From NCBI RefSeq assembly GCF_021278985.1, contig NZ_CP082833.1:620001-684000 (forward strand): a stretch of DNA of 64,000 bases, written 5' to 3'. Made by a program: the position numbers and the translations under genes. Below, in pieces: positions 16,133 through 23,936 of this stretch (position 1 is the first letter of the stretch; every line of letters starts with the position of its first letter). Source of the DNA: Citrobacter rodentium NBRC 105723 = DSM 16636 (GTDB lineage Bacteria > Pseudomonadota > Gammaproteobacteria > Enterobacterales > Enterobacteriaceae). The notes under the pieces were generated by a model that saw only the letters and a list, made by a program, of their open reading frames with translations, made no database searches and was not told the DNA's origin.

Positions 16133-17714
16133 CCAGCATCCCCTTCATTTCCGCAGCAAACATGGCATCACTGAGCAGCGTCATCAGGCGGGAATCATCC
16201 ATTTCACGATAAAGGGCAGGCAGGTCTGCCAGCGCATCCGCCAGCCCCCGCGTTCTGATGGCATCAATGACCGGCTCCAGCACCGGATCGATGGCCTCCT
16301 GTAAGCGGCGGGCAGGCACCGCGTCCCCCATGTCGTCCAGTTCATCACGCGGTGTGCTTTTCGCTTCCGGCAGTCTGGCAGCCAGCGCCGTCTGTTCTGT
16401 CTTTTCCTGTTTTTCCGGTGGCGTTTCCCTGTCATTCTGTGCGGGTTCATTGCTGCTCTGCCGGACACGGAAGATGGCTTCACCGGGCGTGGGCTGCGGA
16501 ATACCGGTCTGCTCACGTATCCAGGGATCAGAAATATCCATCCCCGTACTGAGCTGCATCACCGCACTGGTGATTTTGGTGATATCACCTGGTTCTTTTG
16601 TCTGGAAGCAGATACGTGGCAGACGGCGGATATCAATAGTGTGCGTGGTGTTCAGGGCGTACAGCGGATACACCAGATCGCGGTTCAGGGTTGCAGCCAG
16701 CTGTCGTAAATCAGAATCCCTGATTTCCCGGCGCACCTCGTTATGTACCTCACCCAGTGAGCGCGCGCCTTTGTCTCCGGCTTCCGTGGTCAGCGTGCCG
16801 CCGAGTATTGCTTTGGAGATGGAACGCTCCCCCCACGAAATCATGGTTTCAAACGGATCGGCCTGACCGTTCGCTGCCGCCTGGAACTCCAGCGACATCC
16901 CGGCCGGGATGATCCCGCCTGTACGTCGCCCGATATCCATCACCGCCCGCATCAGGGCACTTTTCTGCTCCGGTGTTGCCCCGGACGGGTATTTCCCGAC
17001 CTTCATCGGCAGGCCGTACACCTCCAGAAATTCCGCCAGATCGCGCACGGAATAGTTTTTGAAAATGAACGGCCAGATAAGCGTCCGGACAAGCCCGGTT
17101 GCACCACCATAGCCGGTGCGTGAACGCGACTGATGCACTATCCAGCCAAATGGCTGAAACGCCACCCCGGAATGGCTGCCGTCACGCAGCCGCAGTTCGC
17201 TCAAATCATCCGGGTTAAGGCAGAAATGCCCGCTGTCACGCCAGCGGATGGCGCGGATGATGTGCATTTTACCGAGCATCCCGTGCTCAATTTCCATGCA
17301 GGAATAGCCCTTCAGGATGGCATCCGTGGCGTCAAACAGCATGGCATCAAACCAGTCTGCGGAATGCAGATATTCGTCGAGCATTTCCGCGTCCTTTTTC
17401 TCATTCGCGCTGGCGTTCGGTGGCGGCTCAATGCTCCATGGCACCCCCTGAATGGCAAGACGTCGCTTGCCCAGCTCCGCAAAAAGGTGGGTGTCCTTTT
17501 CTTCAATGTCAGCCGCCAGATCGGACTGGGCAATCAGGTCGCCACGTTCAGCCCCCCGAAGGCACTGCGCCGCCCGGTTCGGGGTGATACCCGAGGCGGG
17601 ATGCTCAACATAACGGCTGGCAATCTGCGGAATATCCAGCGCGGTACTTTGCATCTCCGGGTCAAAGGAGAAAGGTTTTCCGTCAAGATCAATAATGCGT
17701 CCCACTACCAGCAC
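16116..17714 (-). CDS. Portal protein, DUF935 (Mu gp29)
   Basis: A 532-aa portal of the DUF935 family. Typical segments: SQSALDIPQIASRYVEHP-like text near the start, then QSDLAADIEEKDTHLFAEL, VYGLPMKVGKYPSGATPEQK, and SWGERSISKAILGGTLTTEA. The C-terminal third is charged and low complexity (ETPPEKQEKTEQTALAARLP). The portal forms the 12-fold ring through which terminase packages DNA. Gene overlaps the terminase gene by 10 bp. Confidence 0.93.
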   Translation of the reverse strand: MLVVGRIIDLDGKPFSFDPEMQSTALDIPQIASRYVEHPASGITPNRAAQCLRGAERGDLIAQSDLAADIEEKDTHLFAELGKRRLAIQGVPWSIEPPPNASANEKKDAEMLDEYLHSADWFDAMLFDATDAILKGYSCMEIEHGMLGKMHIIRAIRWRDSGHFCLNPDDLSELRLRDGSHSGVAFQPFGWIVHQSRSRTGYGGATGLVRTLIWPFIFKNYSVRDLAEFLEVYGLPMKVGKYPSGATPEQKSALMRAVMDIGRRTGGIIPAGMSLEFQAAANGQADPFETMISWGERSISKAILGGTLTTEAGDKGARSLGEVHNEVRREIRDSDLRQLAATLNRDLVYPLYALNTTHTIDIRRLPRICFQTKEPGDITKITSAVMQLSTGMDISDPWIREQTGIPQPTPGEAIFRVRQSSNEPAQNDRETPPEKQEKTEQTALAARLPEAKSTPRDELDDMGDAVPARRLQEAIDPVLEPVIDAIRTRGLADALADLPALYREMDDSRLMTLLSDAMFAAEMKGMLDGSGD

Positions 17715-19369
17715 CCCCGATCAAATTCATGATATGCCTCATCGTCATCACGATAACAGCCCTCCATTGCCCGCGACCGCTCCGGCAGCGCCTGACAGGC
17801 TGATTCATCCAGGATGAAACCCTCCATGTATGACGCCCGGTTTGCCATACAGAGTGCCACGGCAAAATCACCATGGCGGCGGGCGTTCGCAGCCGTTGCG
17901 TTCTGGTCCTTCGTGCGCCCCTTGTCGATTTGCGGGATACCATTCACCACCTTCACATGGCGCAAATCATCAAGCGTGGTCTGATGGCGGGCGACGAGGA
18001 TATTCTGATCTTCAAACTCGGCTTTCAGTTTTGGCATCCACTCGCCGTACCACTTCGGCGACAACATCACGCAGTCGATGATGTCCGGGCCAAAGGCCAG
18101 CAGTGCGGCCTCTGCCAGATAGCCGCCGTTACCGGTGGCGTCGAACGCCGCACCGACCAGCGCCGGAACGCGGGTCAGGATGTACATCATCACCTGTTCC
18201 TGCTGGGCATACGGCAGGTTGCGCAGCTCCACGCGAAACACCTCGCGCTTTGCCAGGAGTTCGGTGATTTCCAGCAGCACAAAGCAGGACAGGTCACCGG
18301 TGCGGGCAAAGTCTTCCCCGAAGCTGAAGCGGGAACGGGGATTTAATTTCTCTGTAAGCGGTTTTAAATGTTCTTCACACCAGGTTAAAACTTCCGATTC
18401 ACGCAGCCATGCGGCACGGCTGATGAAGTCGTCCGGAGCTTCAAACGTCAGAATCGGGATGTCACGAATCATCGCCATTTCAATAAGCGCGTGGGGGATA
18501 TAGGCACCGCCGGATTTTTTCGGGATACAGCCGTATTCCTCGTCGGCATCCTCACGGGTCGGGGCGTTTTTGTAGAGATCATCACGCCATTTCTGCTCGC
18601 TTTCCGGTGACCATTCCTGATCGGTGACGTAACAGATACGACGGTACAGCCCGTCCGCAATGGCATCATCCAGGGTTATGCGGTGGACGCTGTAATCCTT
18701 GCGCCCCTCGCGGGCTTCCTGAATGTACTGATTAAACAGATTATCGACGCCGTTATGCGTGGAGATAATACGCACGCGCGCGCCCCACATAGTGAGCGCC
18801 ATTGCCGCCTTGAGAAGTTCATCCAGCGACTCGTGGAACGCGGCTTCATCAATCACCACATCCCCCTGAAGGCCGCGCAGGTTTGATGGACGGGAAGACA
18901 GTGCCTGAATTTTGAATCCACTGTTCGGAAAGCGGATCATGTAGGTCAGAATTTCTTCTTTTTTATCCCGATCCCAGAAGGTCTGTTCATACACATCAGC
19001 ATCTGCCAGCTGGTTAAAGGCACGGGAGAACAGCGCGCAGGCAGAAATATATTCCAGCGCCATCTCCTGCTTTGATCCTACATAAAACACATTACGGCCA
19101 CCACGCCGCTTCGGTTTTGCGGCGGTAATGACGTTACGCCCGGCTTCCGCCCAGGTAAGACCGGTGCGTCGTGATTTCTCCGCGATGCAGACCTGACTTT
19201 CATCCGCAAACCAGCGGGCCTGATAATCCAGAAACACCGGCATATCACCGGGCAAATCAAGGCTGTCCGGCACATCCACGCCCAGCAGGGCTTTTTCACC
19301 GGCCAGATCAATTTTGCGGGTGGTGACGGTATTCGTCAGTAAGGGGGAGAGTTCTTCGGCGTTATTCAT
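17705..19369 (-). CDS. Terminase large subunit (Mu gp28)
   Basis: A 554-aa packaging motor. The ATPase half shows the adenine/Walker-A-like stretch CIAEKSRRTGLTWAEAGRNV and Walker B LQGDVVIDEAAFHESLDELL. The nuclease half contains FGEDFARTGDLSCFVLLEIT and GAAFDATGNGGYLAEAALLA with acidic metal ligands. In Mu-like phages it cuts flanking host DNA at a headful, so mature genomes carry host sequence. Starts at the stop of the small subunit gene. Confidence 0.94.
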   Translation of the reverse strand: MNNAEELSPLLTNTVTTRKIDLAGEKALLGVDVPDSLDLPGDMPVFLDYQARWFADESQVCIAEKSRRTGLTWAEAGRNVITAAKPKRRGGRNVFYVGSKQEMALEYISACALFSRAFNQLADADVYEQTFWDRDKKEEILTYMIRFPNSGFKIQALSSRPSNLRGLQGDVVIDEAAFHESLDELLKAAMALTMWGARVRIISTHNGVDNLFNQYIQEAREGRKDYSVHRITLDDAIADGLYRRICYVTDQEWSPESEQKWRDDLYKNAPTREDADEEYGCIPKKSGGAYIPHALIEMAMIRDIPILTFEAPDDFISRAAWLRESEVLTWCEEHLKPLTEKLNPRSRFSFGEDFARTGDLSCFVLLEITELLAKREVFRVELRNLPYAQQEQVMMYILTRVPALVGAAFDATGNGGYLAEAALLAFGPDIIDCVMLSPKWYGEWMPKLKAEFEDQNILVARHQTTLDDLRHVKVVNGIPQIDKGRTKDQNATAANARRHGDFAVALCMANRASYMEGFILDESACQALPERSRAMEGCYRDDDEAYHEFDRGCW

Positions 19370-19950
19370 CAGGCTTTACCCAACAGAATCCCCTTAATAC
19401 GGGACTCAAGCTGTTCACTCATCCCGTCCACGCCGCGCAGCTCATCGGTGACCGCGTTCGCCATCTCTTCAGCAAATGCGGCCCGGATTTCTTTTTCACG
19501 CTTAATGCTGCGCTCGGCGGCACTTTCCGCACGCTGTGCCGACAGGAGGATGTCCTTGATGAGGCGCATATCCACATCGCTGTCGCTGTTCAGGGATTCG
19601 GTGGCAGCACGCAGACGGCGGTACATCAGGGCGCGGGACATCTCCAGAATCAGTGCCGTGGTTTCACCGGTCGGTTTGTCCCCCAGTTCGGCCATCATGG
19701 CTTTTGTCTGCTCGCGCAAATCACGCAGGTTACGGGCAATCAGTTCATTACGGGAGGCTTCCCGGCTGATGGCCGCCGGTGAAAGCTGCTGCTCTTCCGG
19801 CAGGCCTGCCTCACGGATCAGACGGTTGATTTCCTCGCGGATCTGGACCTGCGTCAGACGTTTTTCACGCAGCATTTCCAGCAGCGGCTTACGGATGCTG
19901 TCGGGGAGCAAATCCACCTTGCGTACACGGCCACGCGTTGGCTTATCCAT
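19369..19950 (-). CDS. Terminase small subunit-like protein, DUF3486 (Mu gp27)
   Basis: A 193-aa, mostly helical, basic and acidic-patch-rich protein: start MDKPTRGRVRKVDLLPDSIR, then LTQVQIREEINRLIREAGLP and LIKDILLSAQRAESAAERSI. DUF3486 proteins precede the large terminase in Mu-type phages and are taken to be the small subunit that recognises pac. Function is from family and position. Confidence 0.88.
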   Translation of the reverse strand: MDKPTRGRVRKVDLLPDSIRKPLLEMLREKRLTQVQIREEINRLIREAGLPEEQQLSPAAISREASRNELIARNLRDLREQTKAMMAELGDKPTGETTALILEMSRALMYRRLRAATESLNSDSDVDMRLIKDILLSAQRAESAAERSIKREKEIRAAFAEEMANAVTDELRGVDGMSEQLESRIKGILLGKA

Positions 19951-19952
19951 CG

Positions 19953-20243
19953 TTACCCCCTTGCGCGTGGTTTCTTCACACCCGGAACGGTGGCGCGGCC
20001 TTCCGCCACATCCTGACCCCGGCCGGTCAGCTCGGCGATGAAATAACCATTAACGAGCGTGCGCTTACGCACCAGCCCCTGCTCGGCAAGCCAGGCAATG
20101 TGGGTATGCACGGTGTCGCGGGACACGCGGTGACCGTAATCATCCAGACAGTCCTGAAGCACAGACTCACCCAGTTCGCCGTTGTAATCCGCCAGCGACC
20201 GCAGAATGACAAGACGCTGATCTTCAGTAATGAAATCACTCAT
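19953..20243 (-). CDS. Winged-helix DNA-binding protein (Mu gp26-like)
   Basis: A 96-aa protein: ITEDQRLVILRSLADYNGEL, then VSRDTVHTHIAWLAEQGLVR and KRTLVNGYFIAELTGRGQDV, which reads as an N-terminal helix pair, a recognition helix and a beta wing. It ends in a basic tail (VPGVKKPRARG). Encoded next to terminase in Mu-like phages. It may help packaging or regulate late genes; no direct evidence here. Confidence 0.75.
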   Translation of the reverse strand: MSDFITEDQRLVILRSLADYNGELGESVLQDCLDDYGHRVSRDTVHTHIAWLAEQGLVRKRTLVNGYFIAELTGRGQDVAEGRATVPGVKKPRARG

Positions 20244-20547
20244 TGTGTTTTTTCCTTACAGCCTGCTCCAGCAGCAGTTCGTTCTGATGGGAGACGGATT
20301 TCAGGGTGGCATTGGTGGCCTTAAGCTCACCGCGCAGGGTGGTGATTTCGATATTGAGTCTGTTCACCTCCTGCTGCGTGGGCAGGCCGGAAATACGGTT
20401 CTCCACCCGCTCAACCCGGTCGGAAAGTTTTTCAAAGGCCTCGCGGGGGACAAAGGTTTTGCGCATCAGCGCCATAAAAATCCCCCCGGCCGTGGCCGTT
20501 GCCGACAGGATCGGCACGACATAATCTTTAACGATGCTGACCCACAT
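20236..20547 (-). CDS. DUF2730 membrane/coiled-coil protein (Mu gp25-like)
   Basis: A 103-aa protein with one N-terminal hydrophobic segment (YVVPILSATATAGGIFMALM, about residues 8-27) and a long coiled coil after it (EAFEKLSDRVERVENRISGL, ITTLRGELKATNATLKSVSH). DUF2730 proteins occur before terminase genes in Mu-like phages. Role unknown; an inner-membrane anchor with a cytoplasmic or periplasmic coiled coil is all the sequence supports. Confidence 0.8.
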   Translation of the reverse strand: MWVSIVKDYVVPILSATATAGGIFMALMRKTFVPREAFEKLSDRVERVENRISGLPTQQEVNRLNIEITTLRGELKATNATLKSVSHQNELLLEQAVRKKHNE

Positions 20548-20755
20548 GACCGGCCTCCATGATGTTCTGGCAGTTCACACAACGGATGGCATCCGGCACG
20601 GCAACCAGACGGGCAGCCGGAATGTCACCCCCGCAGTCCGCGCATACACGCCTGCCCGGTGTTTCCGCCACCCGGCGCTTACGTGTCAGCCGGTCACAAA
20701 GGGCGCGTTCTGTTGCACGCTCCATGACTGCCTGAGCACAATCTGAATCATCCAT
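20528..20755 (-). CDS. TraR/DksA-type C4 zinc finger protein
   Basis: A 75-aa protein started at MDDSDCAQAVMERATERALC (20755), preceded by AAGG; the longer upstream extension lies across the Rz1 stop and is rejected. The helical N-terminus with the acidic tip (DDSD) and the C-terminal CADCGGDIPAARLVAVPDAI followed by RCVNCQ form the four-Cys finger of short DksA/TraR proteins that bind the RNA polymerase secondary channel. It could tune host or late phage transcription. Confidence 0.88.
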   Translation of the reverse strand: MDDSDCAQAVMERATERALCDRLTRKRRVAETPGRRVCADCGGDIPAARLVAVPDAIRCVNCQNIMEAGHVGQHR

Positions 20756-20765
20756 ACCTTTTTCC

Positions 20766-21137
20766 TTACTTCGTCTTTCCTGCCGGAACAGCAGTCGTTC
20801 CGGCCATATCAGTAAATTCATGCTGTCGCTGTGTCTCCAGACGGCGGATGCTGGCCTTGTCCACGTTGCAGTTTTTAATCACCGCCAGCAGTTGCAGGTT
20901 GTAAGTGACCGATGCACCAAACGTGAACGGCTGCGGCGCGGGAGGGACCAGGCAGTCAGCCAGCCATTCAACGGGGATCGGCACCGGCGGCACAGGGACG
21001 AATTTCACAGACGGCCCGCCGCACCCGGTCAGCCACATCATCAGGCACAGGCACAGCGGCAGCAGGCACCGTTGCCAGTGACCGGCGGACAATGCTCTGC
21101 TGTTCCTCGCTGTGCTGCATGTTCTGCTGTTTTTCAT
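20766..21137 (-). CDS. Rz1-like outer-membrane spanin lipoprotein
   Basis: A 123-aa lipoprotein. The signal peptide has hydrophobic core LLPLCLCLMMW and lipobox LTGC (Cys39), followed by a Pro-rich stretch (VKFVPVPPVPIPVEW) typical of Rz1. The N-terminal half is encoded inside Rz in another frame; unlike lambda Rz1, the gene runs about 200 bp beyond the Rz stop. With Rz it should fuse inner and outer membranes at lysis. The start at 21137 is chosen because it gives a complete signal peptide; the n-region is rather long and has a weak ribosome site. Confidence 0.8.
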   Translation of the reverse strand: MKNSRTCSTARNSRALSAGHWQRCLLPLCLCLMMWLTGCGGPSVKFVPVPPVPIPVEWLADCLVPPAPQPFTFGASVTYNLQLLAVIKNCNVDKASIRRLETQRQHEFTDMAGTTAVPAGKTK

Positions 21138-21318
21138 TCGTGGCCGCCTTACTGATTTGTGAAATGAGTTGCAGGGTGCGTTGCTGATTTGCCAGTACCA
21201 GACGGGCTTCGTCCCGTTCACGCACAAGCACCTGGTTATTGTCCTCAAGGCGCTGCGTCTTCTGGTGCATTCCCCATACCACAGCAGCCAGCACAGCCAT
21301 TATCCCCAGCGCCGCCAT
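20968..21318 (-). CDS. Rz-like inner-membrane spanin
   Basis: The start MAALGIMAVLAAVVWGMHQK at 21318 has GGAGG five to six bases upstream. The 116-aa product has one N-terminal membrane helix and then a long coiled coil (RLEDNNQVLVRERDEARLVL, QQRTLQLISQISKAATNEKQ), the standard i-spanin plan. The C-terminal part overlaps the Rz1 gene in a different frame. Acts in the final outer-membrane step of lysis. Confidence 0.82.
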   Translation of the reverse strand: MAALGIMAVLAAVVWGMHQKTQRLEDNNQVLVRERDEARLVLANQQRTLQLISQISKAATNEKQQNMQHSEEQQSIVRRSLATVPAAAVPVPDDVADRVRRAVCEIRPCAAGADPR

Positions 21319-21353
21319 ACACCCTCCGGCAATCAGGGCCGGTAAGGGATTAT

Positions 21354-21464
21354 TCACCGCAGCCACAGCACACCCCGGAGCACCACAACGACACACAACA
21401 GCGCAATCATGAGTGGTCGCCAGAAGCGGTTCAGACTTTCGGCAAATCGTAGCGACATAACCAT
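21354..21464 (-). CDS. Small one-helix membrane peptide after the endolysin
   Basis: A 36-residue frame that opens in the end of the endolysin gene (ATG 21464; second ATG 21458) and stops before Rz. It reads MVMSLRFAESLNRFWRPLM and then a membrane segment IALLCVVVVLRGVLWLR. Codons differ from both overlapping frames, and the region has no other gene. In Mu, a single-helix releasin gene near the SAR endolysin controls its escape from the membrane; this could be the counterpart. Ribosome site is weak, so the assignment is tentative. Confidence 0.4.
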   Translation of the reverse strand: MVMSLRFAESLNRFWRPLMIALLCVVVVLRGVLWLR

Positions 21465-21931
21465 TCATCCGCCGAACGGCGGGCCTCAAGACCGGGGAGT
21501 TTTACTCCCTTTGAATAAATCCAGCGGATGTACTGCTTACAGGACGCGGGCATCTGCCCGGCATTGATAAGGCGCAGGAGCGTGGAGTTGCGAAAGTTCG
21601 TTTCACCGGCCCAGAAAATCCAGGAGGCCAGCGCCACCGTCTGACCACGGGTAAGCGGCACCTGAACATAACGATCAATGGCCGCAAAGGCCCATTTCAT
21701 GTCCTTTTCCAGCAGCGCCAGACATTCTTCATCAGTTTTTGTCATCCCCGGTTTCACATCCGGGCCGGTATGGCCGTGGCAGATGGTGGGGGTGCCGGTG
21801 GGATCAATGTACGTGGTGTTTTCTTTCCCTTCCCAGTAGCCGGTGTAGTGCGTGGCAATGGTGAACGTCCCGGCTCCGGCCAGAACAAGGGCAATCAGCT
21901 TTTTACGCAGTGGCGCGGGGAGTTTTGGCAT
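21431..21931 (-). CDS. SAR endolysin (lysozyme, GH24)
   Basis: A 166-aa muramidase. It has a weakly hydrophobic, Ala/Gly-rich N-terminal segment (LIALVLAGAGTFTIATHY, residues 12-29), as in signal-anchor-release endolysins, without a cleavage site. The catalytic triad of the T4-type family is visible as Glu34, Asp43 and Thr49 (WEGKENTTYIDPTGTPTICH). Such enzymes wait tethered in the inner membrane and become active when released. The start lies beside a perfect inverted repeat (21933-21970) and lacks a good ribosome site. Confidence 0.92.
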   Translation of the reverse strand: MPKLPAPLRKKLIALVLAGAGTFTIATHYTGYWEGKENTTYIDPTGTPTICHGHTGPDVKPGMTKTDEECLALLEKDMKWAFAAIDRYVQVPLTRGQTVALASWIFWAGETNFRNSTLLRLINAGQMPASCKQYIRWIYSKGVKLPGLEARRSADEWLCRYDLPKV

Positions 21932-21932
21932 T

Positions 21933-21970
21933 GTTACGCTGTCTCATGGTGTTCTCTGAGTCAGCGTAAC
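21933..21970. promoter_or_regulatory. 9-bp inverted repeat directly before the endolysin start
   Basis: GTTACGCTG at 21933-21941 and CAGCGTAAC at 21962-21970 are perfect complements separated by 20 bp. The proximal arm ends two bases before the endolysin ATG. As RNA it would form a stem covering the ribosome-binding region; as DNA the half-sites are 29 bp apart, close to three helical turns. It could be an operator for the Mor/C activator or a translation brake. Confidence 0.5.
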
Positions 21971-22002
21971 CGTGGAAAAAAGGGGGCAGGATTTGCGGAA
22001 TA

Positions 22003-22425
22003 TCAGAAAAGCCGTGGCTGCGTGCGTTCCTGATGCAGGCGACGCTGGTTGCGGATAACGGAGTAAATCTGCGTCTCTGACATCTGGTAGTGGCGGCGCA
22101 GGGTTTCAATTTTTTCGCCCTGGCTCCAGCGGGAAAAAATCTCATTATTGCGCAGTTCGGTGAAAAGGGATTCACCGACCGGGAGATAATAACCACGCCC
22201 GCCCATGTACCCGGCCTGTGCGGCCGCAACTTTACGGGCAAGCATTCCCGCCTGAGCAGGTTCAATCCCCTGACGGTGCAGTTCAGCACTTATCACATCA
22301 ACCAGGTCACGCAGTGTGCCGGGCCAGTTCTTTTTCAGCTCATCATCAGGAATGTCATCCAGACGGTCAATCAGCGCGTGCAGCTGTTCGCTGTCACCAA
22401 ACATGCTCATCTGTGTTTCAGCCAT
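22003..22425 (-). CDS. mor: Mor/C-family transcription activator
   Basis: A 140-aa protein of the Mor transcription activator family. The N-terminal dimerisation part contains DDELKKNWPGTLRDLVDVIS and RGGYYLPVGES-like text (GRGYYLPVGESLFTELRNNE). The C-terminal helix-turn-helix runs FSRWSQGEKIETLRRHYQMS followed by ETQIYSVIRNQRRL. Mu has two such genes (mor, then C); I find only this one, directly in front of lysis, so it probably turns on all late genes. Its upstream region is truncated to 60 bp by an IS insertion. Confidence 0.92.
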   Translation of the reverse strand: MAETQMSMFGDSEQLHALIDRLDDIPDDELKKNWPGTLRDLVDVISAELHRQGIEPAQAGMLARKVAAAQAGYMGGRGYYLPVGESLFTELRNNEIFSRWSQGEKIETLRRHYQMSETQIYSVIRNQRRLHQERTQPRLF

Positions 22426-22460
22426 ACCCGCCTCCGGTCATCATTACACAGGGCAAGTTT

Positions 22461-22484
22461 AAAATAAAAATCCCGCGCTGTGGC
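22461..22484 (-). terminator. Downstream half of the gemA terminator, split by the IS
   Basis: With the IS and one target copy removed, the site reads AAATCCCGC GCTGTG GCGGGATTT on plus. On the minus strand this is a 9-bp GC-rich hairpin followed by TTTTTATTTT, a standard intrinsic terminator placed right after the gemA stop. The IS now separates one stem arm (22468-22476) from the rest of the other (23926-23932). Confidence 0.8.
22474..22484. repeat. IS target duplication, left copy
   Basis: CGCGCTGTGGC, identical to 23915-23925. Eleven bp is the usual duplication length for IS4 itself. Confidence 0.95.
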
Positions 22485-23914
22485 TAATGCCGTTCACTTA
22501 AGCGGTGCGGCATTGCGTTTCACCGGATAACGGGTTTTTGATATCTTAACCGCCCTCGGCCTTGATGGTCGGGGGCGTTTTGTTATGAACACCGCTTCCA
22601 GAGCCCCCCGCAGATGCTCCAGCCGTTTCGGGATGGTCCCCGGTGACACCGTATTTCCCAGCACTATCATTTCTGTGGCGATAAACTGGAACGCGAACTT
22701 AAAGCTGATTTCCGACGCCGCTTTTTTGTGTTTCTCCGTTGCTTTTGTTGCCTCACGCCGTATCAGATTATAAGCCAGCAACATGCCCCACACCTCCTGT
22801 TCCAGCAACTCAACCTTCCGGCTTCTCAGTACCAGAGCGTTATTCAGCAGGCTGCTTTTCAGGTTTCTGAACCCGACTTCGATTTCCCATCTTGAGTGAT
22901 AAAGCTCTGCCACCTCTCTGGCCTTATAACGGTCTGCCTGAAGTGACGTCAGGACCGTTTTTTCCACTCCGTTCAGTTCATAAGTTACCGCCCGCGCATA
23001 CCAGTATTCCGGCAGCGAAGGATTCTTTTTCCTTGCCTGTGGTGACACTTTCAGTTTCAGAAGCCGGTCTCCGGGACCGTAACTTTCTTCCGTTTCTGCT
23101 GCGATATTCTTCCAGGCGGGCAGCAGCCAGTGGCGGTTACAACCCTGCCGGTTCAGCGACAGCAACAGGTCTGCGCTGTAGAACAGCTTGTCAAACAGCG
23201 TAATGGAGTTATCCGGAATGGTGACGAGCATTGAGTGGGCCAGCAGGGTTTCGCTCCGTCGGTAAGGCGCGGTCGCGGCATCCAGCAGAATGTGACTACC
23301 CAGGTTCATTAAAGCCACCAGACGCATTACCGGGTATGCGCTTTGCCGCTCAGTGGATGTGTTGGCAGAGCCATAATGTTCACGCAGCTCAGGTTCATCA
23401 GGTGTCCTGAACTGTGCGCCATCGATGGCAAAAAGTTGCAGGCCATGCCAGTCATCTTTCTGGTAACGCTCAGTTCCCCATGTCTGCGCGGTCTGGCGGA
23501 AAAGCCATTCCACCGGTGCAGCACCCACGCGCTGACGCGCCTGGGTGACAGCGCTGCGGGCCAGCAGGTTCATCCCCGCTTCACCATCCGCGCTCAGGTT
23601 CAGACGACGAACCACATCGGTAATCGACTCATTACGGAAGAAGGCCATAGCCACGACCATCCAGATAACCATGTCGCCAGGTAAACGACGGCGGCGAACG
23701 GTCGCATGTGCAGAAAGAGTCAGGCAGTGTTGTATCCATTCGACGGGAAGATGCTGAGCAAACAGTTGTGCAGAAGGGGGCGGCATCAGCGGATGGTCGC
23801 TGAAATCGAGCAGGTCATTGAGAAGTGGCATAAGAAAACGGCTCCCTGTTGTGGAAGCCGTTATAGTGCCGCAGATTAAGGATCGGTCAACCGATCCTTA
23901 ACTGATCGGCATTA
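22485..23914 (-). mobile_element. IS4-family insertion sequence (IS4 subgroup), 1430 bp
   Basis: Terminal inverted repeats TAATGCCGTTCACTTAAG (left) and TAATGCCGATCAGTTAAG (right, reverse complement) match at 16 of 18 positions; the right one equals the classical IS4 end. One intact transposase fills the element. The exact 11-bp flanking duplication shows the copy arose by transposition into the prophage, after or during its life in a host, and has not since been rearranged. Its transposase differs clearly from that of IS4 of E. coli K-12, so I do not give an IS name. Confidence 0.97.
22494..23831 (-). CDS. IS4-family transposase
   Basis: A full-length 445-aa DDE transposase. The first acidic residue is in LQLFAIDGAQFRTPDEPE, the second in ITLFDKLFYSADLLLSL, and the third in the family YREK signature YHSRWEIEVGFRNLK (Tyr, Arg, Glu and Lys spaced Y-2-R-3-E-6-K). 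The C-terminus is basic (KRPRPSRPRAVKISKTRYP). No frameshift or stop is seen, so it should be active. It reads in the same direction as the phage genes and could carry transcription towards mor. Confidence 0.95.
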   Translation of the reverse strand: MPLLNDLLDFSDHPLMPPPSAQLFAQHLPVEWIQHCLTLSAHATVRRRRLPGDMVIWMVVAMAFFRNESITDVVRRLNLSADGEAGMNLLARSAVTQARQRVGAAPVEWLFRQTAQTWGTERYQKDDWHGLQLFAIDGAQFRTPDEPELREHYGSANTSTERQSAYPVMRLVALMNLGSHILLDAATAPYRRSETLLAHSMLVTIPDNSITLFDKLFYSADLLLSLNRQGCNRHWLLPAWKNIAAETEESYGPGDRLLKLKVSPQARKKNPSLPEYWYARAVTYELNGVEKTVLTSLQADRYKAREVAELYHSRWEIEVGFRNLKSSLLNNALVLRSRKVELLEQEVWGMLLAYNLIRREATKATEKHKKAASEISFKFAFQFIATEMIVLGNTVSPGTIPKRLEHLRGALEAVFITKRPRPSRPRAVKISKTRYPVKRNAAPLK

Positions 23915-23925
23915 CGCGCTGTGGC
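23915..23925. repeat. IS target duplication, right copy
   Basis: CGCGCTGTGGC, the partner of 22474-22484; together with GGGATTT that follows, it held the upstream arm of the gemA terminator. Confidence 0.95.
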
Positions 23926-23936
23926 GGGATTTGGAG

